Source of the DNA: Kribbella aluminosa
GTDB lineage: Bacteria; Actinomycetota; Actinomycetes; Propionibacteriales; Kribbellaceae
NCBI RefSeq assembly: GCF_017876295.1
Contig: NZ_JAGINT010000001.1
Coordinates: forward strand, 2,976,001-3,040,000
DNA length: 64,000 bases
Direction: 5' to 3'
The position numbers were made by a program, and so were the translations under genes. The notes under the pieces are model-generated. The model ran no database searches, was not told where the DNA came from, and was given only the letters and a program-made list of their open reading frames with translations. The stretch's first letter is position 1, and the number at the start of each line of letters is the position of its first letter. Positions 33,223-42,865 of the stretch are shown here, piece by piece.

Positions 33223-34448
33223 GTCGTGAACTGCATCTGAACGTGAACATCCTCAACGCCGGCGTGTTCGGCGGCTCCTGGCGCTTCCCGGGAACCGACG
33301 CGACCGCGAGCTATACCATCGACCACTACACCGACATCGCGAAGAAGGCCGAGGCCGCGCAACTGGACGCGATCTTCCTCGCCGACGGGCCGGTGCTCGA
33401 CCCGCAGGTCCGGCACCGCCCGGGCAACAACCTCGAGCCGACGACGGTGCTTGCGCGGATCGCAGCCCAGACCGAGCGGATCGGCCTGATCGGCACGTTG
33501 TCGTCGTCGTACAACGATCCGGTCGAGCTGGCCCGCCGGGTCGCCGACCTCGACTACGTTTCCGGCGGGCGCGTGGGGTGGAACGTCGTGACGACCGCCG
33601 GACCTGTTGCCGCGCGCAACTTCGGGCGTGACGGCGAGCCCGATCACGCGCTCCGGTACCGCCGCGCGGCCGACTTCGTGGAGCAGGTGGTCGCTACCTG
33701 GGCCGAACATCCCTCACCACAAGGCCGCCCGGTCGTCGTGCAGGCGGGCGGATCCAGTGATGGCCGCCGGCTTGCCTCGCGGATCGGTGAGGTGATCTTC
33801 TCCGCGGACCAGGATCTCGACCACGCGCGCGCCTTCCGCGACGAGATCCGGATCGGCGCCGCCGACTTCGGACGCCGTCCCGAGGAGGTCGTCGTACTGC
33901 CTGGCCTGTCGACCGTTGTCGGTAGCACCGAGGCCGAGGCGCGGCAGCGGCGCGAGCAGTTGGACGAGGTACTGCCAGACGCCTATGCCCGCGGCCGGCT
34001 GTCCGGTCAGCTCGGGTTCTCCCTGGACGGGCTGGACGACGACAAGCCGATCCCGGCCGAGCTGTTGGTCGAGCCGGACGAGGCGGGCGGTTCGCAGACG
34101 TTCTATCGCGTGGTCAAGGCGATCATCGACCGCGAGGACCCGACACTGCGGCAGTTGCTGAAGAAGCTGAGCGGTGGCGGCGGTCATCGGATCGTGGTCG
34201 GTACGCCGGAGCAGATCGCCGACGACATCGAGCGCTGGTTCCACGCGGGTGCCGCAGACGGGTTCAACGTGATGCCGGACGTACTGCCGTCGGGATTCGA
34301 CCACTTCGTCGAGCAGGTCGTCCCCGAGCTGCGTCGGCGTGGGCTGTTCCGGCACGAGTACGCCGGTACGACGTTGCGGGACCATCTCGGGCTCGGCGTA
34401 CCGGACGTTCCGCGTGGTGTGTGGGGACCTTTGGAGGCGGCACGATGA
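33219..34448 (+). CDS. NtaA/SnaA/DszA-family FMN monooxygenase, internally shortened
   Basis: A 409-residue luciferase-fold flavin monooxygenase. HLNVNILNAGVFGGSWR, FLADGPVLDP and SGRVGWNVVTT are family motifs. It lacks about 36 residues between VVATW and [10 protein letters not shown]. The paralogue at 39747 and the family norm have there a segment including [10 protein letters not shown] and [13 protein letters not shown], which helps form the active-site lid. The deletion is in frame, so the protein may be altered rather than lost. ATGA overlaps on both sides. Confidence 0.85.
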   Translation: MSRELHLNVNILNAGVFGGSWRFPGTDATASYTIDHYTDIAKKAEAAQLDAIFLADGPVLDPQVRHRPGNNLEPTTVLARIAAQTERIGLIGTLSSSYNDPVELARRVADLDYVSGGRVGWNVVTTAGPVAARNFGRDGEPDHALRYRRAADFVEQVVATWAEHPSPQGRPVVVQAGGSSDGRRLASRIGEVIFSADQDLDHARAFRDEIRIGAADFGRRPEEVVVLPGLSTVVGSTEAEARQRREQLDEVLPDAYARGRLSGQLGFSLDGLDDDKPIPAELLVEPDEAGGSQTFYRVVKAIIDREDPTLRQLLKKLSGGGGHRIVVGTPEQIADDIERWFHAGAADGFNVMPDVLPSGFDHFVEQVVPELRRRGLFRHEYAGTTLRDHLGLGVPDVPRGVWGPLEAAR

Positions 34449-35422
34449 GCGTTCCTGTCCTGCTGGAGTTGGCCGTCGGCCGGCCGATCGAGGGTGCCGG
34501 TCCGGATTCGCCGCTGGTGACCGATCTGAGCGATGCTGTGCGGATCGCGCATGTGGCGGAGGCTGCCGGCGTCGCCGGTCTTCGGGTGCTCGACGCGGTT
34601 CCCGGTTTCGAGGTCCTCGATCCCACGGTGGTCGTGGCGTTCCTTGCCGGGCGTACGTCGGCGCTCGGTTACCTGGCGGATGTGCCGACCAGCCATCATG
34701 CGCCGTACAACCTCGCCCGCCGGATCCTGTCGATCGACCGGGCGACGGATGGGCGGGCGGGGCTGGTGCTGCGCCCGGGTGAGGGGGACGAGGTGACGGG
34801 CGCCGTCGTACCGGATGCGTCGGCGGTGGATCCGAAGGAGCGGTGGTGCGAGTACGCCGAGATCCTGCGGCGGTTGTGGGACTCGTTTCCCGCGGAGGCG
34901 CTGGTGGGGGATCAGGAGTCGGGGATCTTCGTCCGCGACGAGTTGATCCGTCCGGCCGGCTTCGACGGGCGGTTCTATCGAGTCGCCGGTGCGATCGACG
35001 GTCCGTCGTCGGTGCAGGGCCGGCCGGTGCAGGTCGCGGCGGTCACCGACGCCGCCGAGATCGCCTGCGTGGTAGGCCATGCCGACGCAGTCATCGTCGA
35101 CATCGCCGCGGCCCCGCTCGCAGACGCGGCGCTGACGACCGAGCTGGAACGACGGGGTCGCACGCGGGCGGAGGTCGCATTGCTCGGCCGGATCCAGGTG
35201 CCGCCGGGAATCGACGCGGACTGGCTCCACGAACAGGTCACGAGACAATCCCTGGACGGACTGGTGCTGACGCTGAACGGTTCCACCCACGAACTCCGCA
35301 CGCTGATCGAGACCACAGTGTCGAGGCTCGTCGCCCCGAGGAGCACACGCAGCCTCCGCGAGGCGCTTGGCCTCCCCCCGGCTGCGACTGGTGTGGGTGC
35401 CGGACGGGAGGGGGCGGCATGA
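34445..35422 (+). CDS. Luciferase-like flavin oxidoreductase
   Basis: A 325-residue luciferase-family protein, shorter than its NtaA-type neighbours. Recognisable segments are HVAEAAGVAGLRVLDAV, YNLARRILSIDRATDGRAGL and EILRRLWDSFPAEALVGD. The C-terminal half is divergent, with APLADAALTTEL in place of the usual barrel strands. It starts in an ATGA overlap. Probably flavin-dependent, with substrate unknown. Confidence 0.78.
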   Translation: MSVPVLLELAVGRPIEGAGPDSPLVTDLSDAVRIAHVAEAAGVAGLRVLDAVPGFEVLDPTVVVAFLAGRTSALGYLADVPTSHHAPYNLARRILSIDRATDGRAGLVLRPGEGDEVTGAVVPDASAVDPKERWCEYAEILRRLWDSFPAEALVGDQESGIFVRDELIRPAGFDGRFYRVAGAIDGPSSVQGRPVQVAAVTDAAEIACVVGHADAVIVDIAAAPLADAALTTELERRGRTRAEVALLGRIQVPPGIDADWLHEQVTRQSLDGLVLTLNGSTHELRTLIETTVSRLVAPRSTRSLREALGLPPAATGVGAGREGAA

Positions 35423-36624
35423 CCGCCACCGTTCCGACTGCCGTGGGGGTGCGACTGACTGTCGGCGGGATTCGGGCGGGGGTTGCTCCGATTCTGGAGC
35501 GGCTTGCCGCGACCGCCGGCGATCGCGAAGGCACTCGCGACTATCCGTTCGAGGAGGTCCGGGCGCTGGCCGAGCAGCGGATCACGCTGATCGGGATCGC
35601 GGTCGAGGACGGGGGCGCGGGCGGGACGCTGCGTGATGTCGTGGAGCTGGTCATCGCGATCGCCCGGGCGGACTCCAACGTCGCCCAGGCGCTCCGTTCG
35701 AGCTTCCTCACGGCGGCGAGTGTCATCGCTCGCCAGGACCTCCCGCATCGGGAGCGCACCGTGGAGCGGCTGCGGAACGGCGACCTGTTCGCTGGTACGG
35801 CCAACGAACGCGGCGGCGCGGCCGGCGCGGTGGCGACCCGACTCCTCCGCAAGAGTGACGGCGAGGTGCTCACCGGCGCCAAGTACTACTCGACCGGAGG
35901 CCTCTTCGCCCAGTGGTTCGGCGGCACCGCGGCCGACGAGGACGGCAAGATCGTCCGGTTCACGGTGCCGACCGACCGCGAGGGCGTCGAGCGGCTGGAC
36001 GACTTCGACGCGATCGGGCAACGGCTGACCGCGAGCGGGACGACCCGGCTCAACGACGTACGGGTCTATCCCGACGAGCTGATCCGGGCCGACGAGGCGC
36101 CGCCGCGGAACCCCTGGCAGGGCTCGTTCGCCCAGTTGTACCTCGCGTCGATCGAGGCCGGGATCGCCGGCGCCGCGTTGGACGACGCGGTCAGGTTCGC
36201 GCGCGAGAAAGCCCGGCCGATCAAGCACAGTACGGCGGACCGTGCCGTCGACGATCCGTACGTCCGGCATGTCGTCGGCGAGATCGCCGCCCGCGCAAAC
36301 GCTGCCCGAGCCGTCGTCCTCCTCGCAGCCGAAGATCTCGGCGCCGTGCCGTCCGCGTCCGACGGCGAGGTACGCGGTACCGGCGCCCGCGCGGCGCTCA
36401 CGGTCGCACAGGCGCAGTACGTCGCCGTGGAGTCGGCGCTCCGGGCGGCCGAGCTGGCGTTCGACGTCGGCGGTGGATCGGCGACGGATCGCGGTACGGC
36501 GCTCGACCGGCACTGGCGCAACGCCCGGACGGTCGCCAACCACAACCCGCGCAACTGGAAGGCCGCGGTCGTCGGCGGCTTCCACCTGACCGGCGAGGAA
36601 CCGCCCACCTCCGGACTGTTCTGA
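35419..36624 (+). CDS. Acyl-CoA dehydrogenase-like flavoprotein (DszC/SfnB type)
   Basis: A 401-residue paralogue of the gene at 31861. Similar motifs: ARADSNVAQALR, GAKYYSTGGLFAQWFGG, DDFDAIGQRLTASGTTRL and the C-terminal LDRHWRNARTVANHNP. It lacks the Gly/Ala-rich N-terminus. Likely a reduced-flavin-dependent monooxygenase in sulfur acquisition (inference). ATGA overlap with the preceding gene; nine bases separate it from the next. Confidence 0.82.
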   Translation: MTATVPTAVGVRLTVGGIRAGVAPILERLAATAGDREGTRDYPFEEVRALAEQRITLIGIAVEDGGAGGTLRDVVELVIAIARADSNVAQALRSSFLTAASVIARQDLPHRERTVERLRNGDLFAGTANERGGAAGAVATRLLRKSDGEVLTGAKYYSTGGLFAQWFGGTAADEDGKIVRFTVPTDREGVERLDDFDAIGQRLTASGTTRLNDVRVYPDELIRADEAPPRNPWQGSFAQLYLASIEAGIAGAALDDAVRFAREKARPIKHSTADRAVDDPYVRHVVGEIAARANAARAVVLLAAEDLGAVPSASDGEVRGTGARAALTVAQAQYVAVESALRAAELAFDVGGGSATDRGTALDRHWRNARTVANHNPRNWKAAVVGGFHLTGEEPPTSGLF

Positions 36625-36633
36625 AGGGATCCC

Positions 36634-37674
36634 ATGACACTCGAACCCATCCGCCGCCTCGGTCGCACCGGAGTCCTCGTCCCGCCGCTGACGCTGGGCA
36701 CGATGAACTTCGGTCGCTGGGCCGAGGAAGACGAGAGCATCGAGATCATCCACGCTGCGATCGATGCCGGTATCACCGTGCTCGACACGGCCGACGTGTA
36801 CGGCGACGGGCGCTCCGAGGAGATCGTCGGCAAGGCCATCGCGTCGTCGCCGACCCGGCGTGAGGATCTGTTCCTGGCGACCAAGTTCCACGGCCAGGTC
36901 GGCGACAACCCGCAGCACGCGGGCAACAGCAGGCGATGGATCACGCAGGCGGTGGAAGACAGCCTGCGCAGGCTTGGCGCCGACTACCTCGACCTCTACC
37001 AAGCACACCGGCCGGACCCGGACACCGACCTCCTGGAGACGCTGCAGACACTCGACGGTCTCGTACGCGCCGGCAAGATCCGGTACTACGGAACCTCGGT
37101 CTTCCCGGCCCACCAGTTGGTCGAGGCGCACTGGCTCGCGGAGAAGCACGGCCTGATCGCGCCGCACACGGAGCAACTTCCGTACTCGCTCCTGGTCCGC
37201 GGTGTGGAGCGCGAGGTGTTCCCCGTCGTGCAGAAGTACGGCGTGGGCGTGATCAGCTACGGGCCACTCGCGGCGGGGTGGTTGTCCGGCAAGTACCGTC
37301 TGGGCGGTGAGCAGCCGGAGTCGGCGCGTGCCGAGCTGATCGCAGGCCGGTTCGACATCGCGCTCGAACGCAACCAGCGCAAGCTGGCCGCCGCCGACGC
37401 GTTGGCACGGCTTGCCGAGGGCAACGACCTGTCGCTGGTCGAGCTCGCGATCGCGTTCGCCCTGAATCACCCGGCCGTCAGCAGCGTCATCATCGGCCCG
37501 CGCACGCGGGAACACCTGGATGTGTATCTGGGCGCGGTCGACGTACAGCTCAACGACGAGCTCCTCGACCGGATCGACGAGATCGTCGACCCGGGGACCC
37601 AGTTCCTGGAGCGGGACACCGGCCGCGACACCCCGTCCCTGCAACCGAGCGCACTGCGCCGGACAACCAACTGA
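36634..37674 (+). CDS. Aldo/keto reductase
   Basis: A 346-residue NADPH-dependent reductase. The catalytic tetrad is readable: Asp51 and Tyr56 (DTADVYGDG), Lys84 (ATKFHG) and a His in YQAHRPD. SVIIGPRTREHL is the C-terminal cofactor motif. In this operon it may reduce the aldehyde or ketone released when oxygenases cleave a C-S bond (inference). Confidence 0.87.
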   Translation: MTLEPIRRLGRTGVLVPPLTLGTMNFGRWAEEDESIEIIHAAIDAGITVLDTADVYGDGRSEEIVGKAIASSPTRREDLFLATKFHGQVGDNPQHAGNSRRWITQAVEDSLRRLGADYLDLYQAHRPDPDTDLLETLQTLDGLVRAGKIRYYGTSVFPAHQLVEAHWLAEKHGLIAPHTEQLPYSLLVRGVEREVFPVVQKYGVGVISYGPLAAGWLSGKYRLGGEQPESARAELIAGRFDIALERNQRKLAAADALARLAEGNDLSLVELAIAFALNHPAVSSVIIGPRTREHLDVYLGAVDVQLNDELLDRIDEIVDPGTQFLERDTGRDTPSLQPSALRRTTN

Positions 37675-37684
37675 GAGGTATGAG

Positions 37685-38695
37685 ATGACCTACAGCGCCG
37701 TCCCGGACAGATACGAGACGCTTCCCTACCGCCGTACCGGTTCCTCAGGGCTCGTGCTCCCGGCGGTGTCGTTCGGCCTCTGGCAGAAGTTCGGCACCGA
37801 CTACGCGTACGAGACGCAGCGCGAGATCATCCTGCACGCGTTCGATCTGGGCATCAGCCACTTCGACAACGCGGACCGCTACGGCCCGCCGCACCGCGCC
37901 GCGCAGGAGACGTTCGGCCGGGTGCTGACCACGGACCTCGCGCCGTACCGTGACGAGCTGATCCTGTCCACGAAGGCGGGTAACCCGATCGGTCCGAGCC
38001 CTTATCTGACGGGCGGTTCGCGGAAGTCGATCCTGACGTCGCTCGACCACAGCCTGCGCGACCTCGGGACCGACTACGTCGACATCTTCTATCACCACAG
38101 CCCGGACGTGCAGACGCCGTTGGAGGAGAGCGTCGGCGCGCTGGTCAGCGCAGTACAACAGGGCAAGGCGTTGTACGTCGGGATCAGCAACTATCTGCCG
38201 GACCGGGCGCACGCGGCGGCCGAGCTGCTGCGCGAGGCCGGCGTACCGCTGCTGATTCACCAGACCCGCTACTCGATCTACGACCGGCGCCCCGAACAGA
38301 ACGGTCTGCTCGAGACGGCGGATCAGGACGGGTTCGGGGTGATCGTCTACAGTCCACTGGCCCAAGGCCTGCTGACCGACAAGTACCTCGACGCCATTCC
38401 CGACGGCGCACGAGCCCAGAACAGCACCTTCCTCTCACCCGAGGTCATCGACGACACGTACCGGCGTCGTACGACGGAACTCAACAAGCTGGCCGAGTCG
38501 CGAGGGCAGTCGCTGGCGCAGCTGGCCCTGCAATGGGTGCTGCGCCGGGGCGAGGTCACGTCGGCGTTGATCGGCGCGAGTTCGACCGCGCAGCTCGACC
38601 ACAACCTGCAGGCCTTGACCTTCCCGCCGCTGACCGACGAGGAACTGGCGCTCATCGACGAGCACGGCGTACACGGTACTGGGCTGAAGCTGTGA
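37685..38695 (+). CDS. Aldo/keto reductase, YghZ-like
   Basis: A 336-residue reductase of the glyceraldehyde-3-phosphate reductase/Kv-beta-like branch. It has Asp61 and Tyr66 ([10 protein letters not shown]), a Lys in LSTKAGN, a His in FYHHSPD, and the [11 protein letters not shown] motif near the end. GAGAGG precedes the ATG at 37685. Its stop overlaps the next GTG start (GTGA). Confidence 0.87.
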   Translation: MTYSAVPDRYETLPYRRTGSSGLVLPAVSFGLWQKFGTDYAYETQREIILHAFDLGISHFDNADRYGPPHRAAQETFGRVLTTDLAPYRDELILSTKAGNPIGPSPYLTGGSRKSILTSLDHSLRDLGTDYVDIFYHHSPDVQTPLEESVGALVSAVQQGKALYVGISNYLPDRAHAAAELLREAGVPLLIHQTRYSIYDRRPEQNGLLETADQDGFGVIVYSPLAQGLLTDKYLDAIPDGARAQNSTFLSPEVIDDTYRRRTTELNKLAESRGQSLAQLALQWVLRRGEVTSALIGASSTAQLDHNLQALTFPPLTDEELALIDEHGVHGTGLKL

Positions 38696-39750
38696 GCGAT
38701 GCGTTGACCGCCCGGCGGATCGGCGCGGGTGTGGAGGACGGCCGGCCGTTTCGGCTGGGGTTTCTGCTGCATCTCGACAACGACGGCGCGCCGGCGGCGG
38801 CGTACCGGCAGGCGATCGAGTTGTTCCGCGCCGCGGAGGAGCTCGGCTACGACTCCGGGTGGGTGATCCACCGGCACTTCCGGCAGGGCAACGAGCACGT
38901 CTCGGCGCCCCTGGTGCTGCTCGCCGCGATCGCGGAGCACACCAGCCGGATCCATCTCGGTACCGGCGTGTACGTCCTGCCGCTCGAGGATCCGCTGGTC
39001 GTCGCCGAGGCGGCCGCCACCCTCGACGAGCTGAGCGGCGGACGGCTGCAGCTCGGGGTCGGCTCGGGCCCGTTCCCGGGTGCCTGGGAGGCGTTCGGCA
39101 GGGAACTCGACGATCGGCACAAGCTGTACGACGCGGGCGTGACGAGCCTGCAGCGGTTGTTGTCCGGGCATCCGGTGAACAGTCTGGGCGAGGTGCTGCA
39201 TCCGCCGGCCCGCGGTCTGCGTCGCCGGCTGTGGCAGGCGACGTCGTCCGATCCGGCGGTCGCGGTCACCTCGGCACAGGCGGCGGGCCGTGCGGGCGAC
39301 GGGTTGCAGCTGTCCCGGGCGACCTCGTTCAACCGGCAACAGACACCTCAGCGGCAGGCGGAAATCGTCGGGGCCTTCCGGGAGGCGCACCATGCGGCGG
39401 AGCCTGGTGCCGTCCCGCGCGTGCAGGTCTCGCGGGCGATCTATCCGCACCCGGATCGCGCGGCAGCCGTGGCCGCGGTCGCGCCGGGCGCAAGCCGCTG
39501 GCAATCCTGGATCGCCTCGCGCCGCGGCCTGCCGGAGCTCACCGTCGAGGAGTTCCTCGAGCGGGACAACGCCTTACTCGGTCCTACGGACGCGATCGCT
39601 GCGGGCCTCGCCGCGGACCCGGCCCTCGAGCATGTGACGGACCTCCTGGTCAGCTTCGTGCCCGGCGTACCGCCGTTGGACGAACATCTCCGATTGTTGC
39701 AGGCGGCAACCGATGTCGCGCGTCTGCTCGGCTGGCAGGAGCCATCATGA
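38692..39750 (+). CDS. Luciferase-like (LLM class) flavin oxidoreductase
   Basis: A 352-residue luciferase-fold protein. [46 protein letters not shown] and [16 protein letters not shown] are typical. GTG start in a GTGA overlap; the stop overlaps the next gene by ATGA. Third of the four luciferase-fold enzymes in the operon. Confidence 0.82.
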   Translation: MSDALTARRIGAGVEDGRPFRLGFLLHLDNDGAPAAAYRQAIELFRAAEELGYDSGWVIHRHFRQGNEHVSAPLVLLAAIAEHTSRIHLGTGVYVLPLEDPLVVAEAAATLDELSGGRLQLGVGSGPFPGAWEAFGRELDDRHKLYDAGVTSLQRLLSGHPVNSLGEVLHPPARGLRRRLWQATSSDPAVAVTSAQAAGRAGDGLQLSRATSFNRQQTPQRQAEIVGAFREAHHAAEPGAVPRVQVSRAIYPHPDRAAAVAAVAPGASRWQSWIASRRGLPELTVEEFLERDNALLGPTDAIAAGLAADPALEHVTDLLVSFVPGVPPLDEHLRLLQAATDVARLLGWQEPS

Positions 39751-41066
39751 CCTTCCATCTCATCGCGTCGCTGATGACGCCGGGGCACTTCCGGAGCGCC
39801 TGGCGGTTGCCGGATGCCGACCCGCACGCGTACCTCGATATCGACTACTTCCGCGGACTCGCGCGGATCGCCGACGAGGTGGGTCTGGACGCGATCTTTC
39901 TCGGCGACGCACCCGCGCTCGGGCCGGAGATCGCCACCAATCCGGGCACCGGCATCGATCCGTTGATCCTGCTCGGTCATCTGGCGGCCGTGACCGAACG
40001 CGTGGGCGTGCTGGTGACCAGCTCGACCAGCTACAACTCGCCGTACAACCTGGCCCGCCGGTTCCAGGCCCTCGACATCGTCACCAAGGGACGCGCCGCG
40101 GTCAACCTCGTGACGACGTACGCGCCGGCCGCGGCGGCGAACTTCGGGCAGACCGAACCCGCCGCGAAGGAGACGCGGTACCGCCGGGCGCACGAGTTCC
40201 TCACGGTGGTACGCCGCCTGTGGGACAGCTGGGAGCCGGGCGCGATCGTCGCCGACAAGGCGAGCGGGCGGTACGTCGATCCCGGATCGATCCACGCGGC
40301 CGACCATCACGGCGAGTTCTTCTCGGTCGCCGGACCGTTGCCCGTACCGGGTGATCATCCGGTGGTGGTGCAGGCGGGTGGATCCGAGGGTGGTCTGAAT
40401 CTCGGCGCAGAGCTGGCCGATGTCGTCTTCACCGTCGCACAGACCCAGGCGAAGGCGATCGCGTTCCGCGACGACATCCGTCGCCGGGCCGTCGCGGCCG
40501 GACGCGGTGCGGACGACGTGAAGATCTCCTTGGGTGTCATCGTGCTGATCGGCGAGACCGAGGACGATGCCCGTACACGAGCCGACGAGCTGTACGCGAC
40601 CCTCGGGCTCGACCAGCTTGCCAGAGGCGTGCTGGCCGCGCTGGGCCTGGGCGATCGCGACCTCGACGAGCCGATCGGGATCGCCGATCTCCCGGAGGTC
40701 CCGGTCGCCGAGGCAGGCTCGGTCGGCTTCCAGGTCAGCACGCGCGCTCTGCTGGCCGAGCGGCCGCTGTCGGCCCGGGAGCTGGCACGCCACGCACCCG
40801 GCAGCGGTCACCGGCTCGTGGTCGGGACCGCCGAGCAGATCGCGGACGACCTCGAATCCTGGTACCGCGCGGGCACCGCCGACGGCTTCACGATCATGTA
40901 CGCCGACACCGCCGTCGACTTCGAGCGCTTCGCCCGGCTCGTCGTACCGTTGCTGATCGATCGTGGACTCTTCAGGCCGGCCGAGTCCGGCTCGACCTTG
41001 CGGGACCGCCTTGATGTGCCGCAGTACGGACAGCGCCGTACCGGCAACGCTGCTGTGGCAGGCTGA
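39747..41066 (+). CDS. NtaA/SnaA/DszA-family FMN monooxygenase
   Basis: A 439-residue full-length member: [47 protein letters not shown] and the active-site lid segment [20 protein letters not shown]. It is the last gene of the 12-gene operon that starts at 26672. Partner flavin reductases are not encoded here, so reduced FMN must come from elsewhere. Probable role: oxidative cleavage of an organosulfur or amine compound. Confidence 0.88.
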   Translation: MTFHLIASLMTPGHFRSAWRLPDADPHAYLDIDYFRGLARIADEVGLDAIFLGDAPALGPEIATNPGTGIDPLILLGHLAAVTERVGVLVTSSTSYNSPYNLARRFQALDIVTKGRAAVNLVTTYAPAAAANFGQTEPAAKETRYRRAHEFLTVVRRLWDSWEPGAIVADKASGRYVDPGSIHAADHHGEFFSVAGPLPVPGDHPVVVQAGGSEGGLNLGAELADVVFTVAQTQAKAIAFRDDIRRRAVAAGRGADDVKISLGVIVLIGETEDDARTRADELYATLGLDQLARGVLAALGLGDRDLDEPIGIADLPEVPVAEAGSVGFQVSTRALLAERPLSARELARHAPGSGHRLVVGTAEQIADDLESWYRAGTADGFTIMYADTAVDFERFARLVVPLLIDRGLFRPAESGSTLRDRLDVPQYGQRRTGNAAVAG

Positions 41067-41140
41067 CGCGGCCCGGAAACCACTCGACCACATCCTGCAC
41101 TTCGACGTCTGGTGATGCCTGAACGACCGACAGCCGTCGC

Positions 41141-41971
41141 TCAGGACGCAAGGAACGAGGTGATTGCGGAGGCGAGGGCGTCCGGTTGTTCGAGCGGGAT
41201 GATGTGGCCGCAGTCCGGGACGGCGGTGTGGGTGAGGTTGTCGGCGAAGGGGACGAGTTGTGAGTGGATCGCGTCGCCGACGATGCCGCCGCTGATTGCG
41301 AGCGTGGGGACGGTGAGCCGGGTGGTTGTCAATGCGTCGTGGATTTGTGCGGCGCTGACGGCCGATTCGCGGTACAGGTCGAATCCGGCGCTGAGGGCGT
41401 CGCGGCCGGTGTAGGCGGCGATGAAGTTCGCGCGGGCGTCGGCGCCGATGTCGCGTCGTATGCTCGGGCCGGTCAGGAACCAGTCGAGGTAGTCGGCTTC
41501 GTGTCCGAGCAGCACGGTCTCTGCGAGGCCGGGTACCGAGTGGAACCCGAACCACCACGGTGGCCCGAGGTCGTTGGCGACGCCTGGGAGGAGCCCTTCC
41601 ATGAGGATCAGCCGCGAGACTCGGTCGGGGTGCTGCAGTGCGGCGAGGAACGCGGGCGGTACGGCGGCGTCGATCGCGACCACTGCTGCCTCGTCCACAT
41701 CGAGGGCGTCCAGCAGCCGGATCACGTCGGCGGCCAGCGTTGCGGCGTCGCGGCCGCTGTTTGTGCGTTCGCTGGCTCCGAGGCCTCGGAGGTCCGGTGC
41801 CACGACGAGGCGGTTTCGCGCGAGCGGCGGGGCGATCCGGTGCCACAGGTAGGAGGTGTGTGGCCAGCCGTGGAGGAGCACCACCGCCGTACCTTCGCCT
41901 GCTACGACGACGTGGAACTCGAGGTCGTCGATCGCCATCCGCTTGGACTCCATGCTGTAACCGCCGTTCAT
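41141..41971 (-). CDS. Alpha/beta hydrolase with Asp nucleophile (epoxide hydrolase-like)
   Basis: A 276-residue alpha/beta-fold hydrolase. HGWPHTSYLWH is the oxyanion region. The nucleophile elbow reads VVAIDAAVP, so Asp101 replaces Ser, as in epoxide hydrolases and haloalkane dehalogenases, but the flanking glycines are alanines. The candidate base is His in DCGHIIPLEQP (about 256). ATG 41971 has AGAGG nearby; ATG 41953 is an alternative. It diverges from an HxlR regulator and is probably induced with it in response to reactive electrophiles (inference). Confidence 0.82.
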   Translation of the reverse strand: MNGGYSMESKRMAIDDLEFHVVVAGEGTAVVLLHGWPHTSYLWHRIAPPLARNRLVVAPDLRGLGASERTNSGRDAATLAADVIRLLDALDVDEAAVVAIDAAVPPAFLAALQHPDRVSRLILMEGLLPGVANDLGPPWWFGFHSVPGLAETVLLGHEADYLDWFLTGPSIRRDIGADARANFIAAYTGRDALSAGFDLYRESAVSAAQIHDALTTTRLTVPTLAISGGIVGDAIHSQLVPFADNLTHTAVPDCGHIIPLEQPDALASAITSFLAS

Positions 41972-41973
41972 CA

Positions 41974-41990
41974 GGTAACCTCTGGTTACC
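41974..41990. promoter_or_regulatory. Operator GGTAACC-TCT-GGTTACC
   Basis: Perfect 7-base inverted repeat with a 3-base spacer, two bases from the hydrolase start codon and about 63 bases before the HxlR gene. HxlR-family proteins bind short inverted repeats in such divergent regions. Confidence 0.75.
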
Positions 41991-42053
41991 GGCTAGCCTC
42001 GCCGGAACGGGAGCAGTCGGCAAGAAGGCACTTTCGCGAAAGGTGGTGAGCCG

Positions 42054-42443
42054 GTGGTGACCGAGCGCCCGGGTGACCTGTTTTCGGCCGATTGCCCGAC
42101 GCGGCATCTGCTGGACCGGATCGGCGACAAGTGGACCTCGATGGCGGTGAAGCTGCTGGCTGAGCTGTATCCGGAGGCGGCGCGGTTCTCGGAGCTCAGG
42201 CGCGCGATGCCGGGAGTGAGTCACAAGATGCTGTCGCAGACCCTGCAGCGTCTGGCCGCCGACGGCCTCGTCAGCCGGCGGGTCGAGGACTCGGTCCCTC
42301 CCGCGGTGTACTACGCACTGACCGAGCTGGGCCGCTCACTCGACGAACCACTGGCCGCACTCCGCGACTGGGCCGAGACCCACATGTCCGAGATCGAGGG
42401 CCACCGCACTCACGGACGCCACGACCGCCACCCGGACAACTGA
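42054..42443 (+). CDS. HxlR-family transcriptional regulator
   Basis: A 129-residue winged-helix regulator. CPTRHLLDRIGDKWTSMAVKLL is the family signature, with the single Cys at residue 14 often redox- or electrophile-sensitive. RFSELRRAMPGVSHKMLSQTL is the recognition region. GTG start (a second GTG follows) behind AAAGGTGG. The C-terminal tail is His/Arg-rich. It should control the divergent hydrolase through the palindrome at 41974-41990. Confidence 0.88.
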   Translation: MVTERPGDLFSADCPTRHLLDRIGDKWTSMAVKLLAELYPEAARFSELRRAMPGVSHKMLSQTLQRLAADGLVSRRVEDSVPPAVYYALTELGRSLDEPLAALRDWAETHMSEIEGHRTHGRHDRHPDN

Positions 42444-42450
42444 CGACGAA

Positions 42451-42497
42451 GCCCTGTGCCACAGGGGAATGTGGCACAGGGGACTGTGGCACAGGGC
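42451..42497. terminator. Long hairpin with an internal third repeat
   Basis: GCCCTGTGCCACAG (42451-42464) pairs exactly with CTGTGGCACAGGGC (42484-42497). The loop contains one more TGTGGCACAGGGG copy, so the 5' arm has two alternative partners. It lies seven bases after the HxlR stop, a probable terminator. Confidence 0.6.
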
Positions 42498-42504
42498 TTC
42501 GGCG

Positions 42505-42781
42505 CTGGCATTCGGTTGAAGCTGCGGTCGGGGCGCGTTGGCGCAGATGGCGACGTGGTCGGAGGAGGCTCCGAGCCGGCTGTCGAAGGTGAAGTCGTAC
42601 TGCGCTCCCGCGATGTAGGCGTTGGCGCGTTCGCGGGGGACGTCGTACGGGAGGTAGTCGTCGTACCGAAGAGGTCGGGGTCGGTCAGCGTGTTGAAGGC
42701 GATCCGGAACAGATCGTCGACGACATCCGCCGTCGCGTCCAGCGCGCGAAACTCGGCAACGCGGAGGTGCCACGCAAGCTC
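42505..42781 (-). pseudogene. Unidentified coding remnant with one frameshift
   Basis: On the minus strand two adjoining frames show very strong third-position GC bias. From 42781 one reads AWHLRVAEFRALDATADV, then DDLFRIAFNTLTDPDLFG. At about 42666 it is replaced by the next frame, reading YDDYLPYDVPRERANAYIAG and FTFDSRLGASSDHVAICANA to about 42505. A one-base deletion joins them as LFG-YDDYLP. No start, no clear end and no family that I recognise. A fragment of a lost gene is the best explanation. Confidence 0.55.
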
Positions 42782-42865
42782 ACGCCCAGGAGACGGAAGA
42801 GATCAACTCGTTCGGCGTCGCCGAGTAGCCCTCAGCAGCCACGGCGTCGGGGGTGCGGCGAGGTC

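Noticed and set aside
34975..37644. An 889-codon minus-strand frame in the organosulfur operon
   Set aside because: It is antisense to three overlapping, recognisable genes.
39441..42224. A 927-codon minus-strand frame
   Set aside because: It spans the NtaA-type gene, the intergenic region, the hydrolase and the HxlR start; it is composition-driven only.
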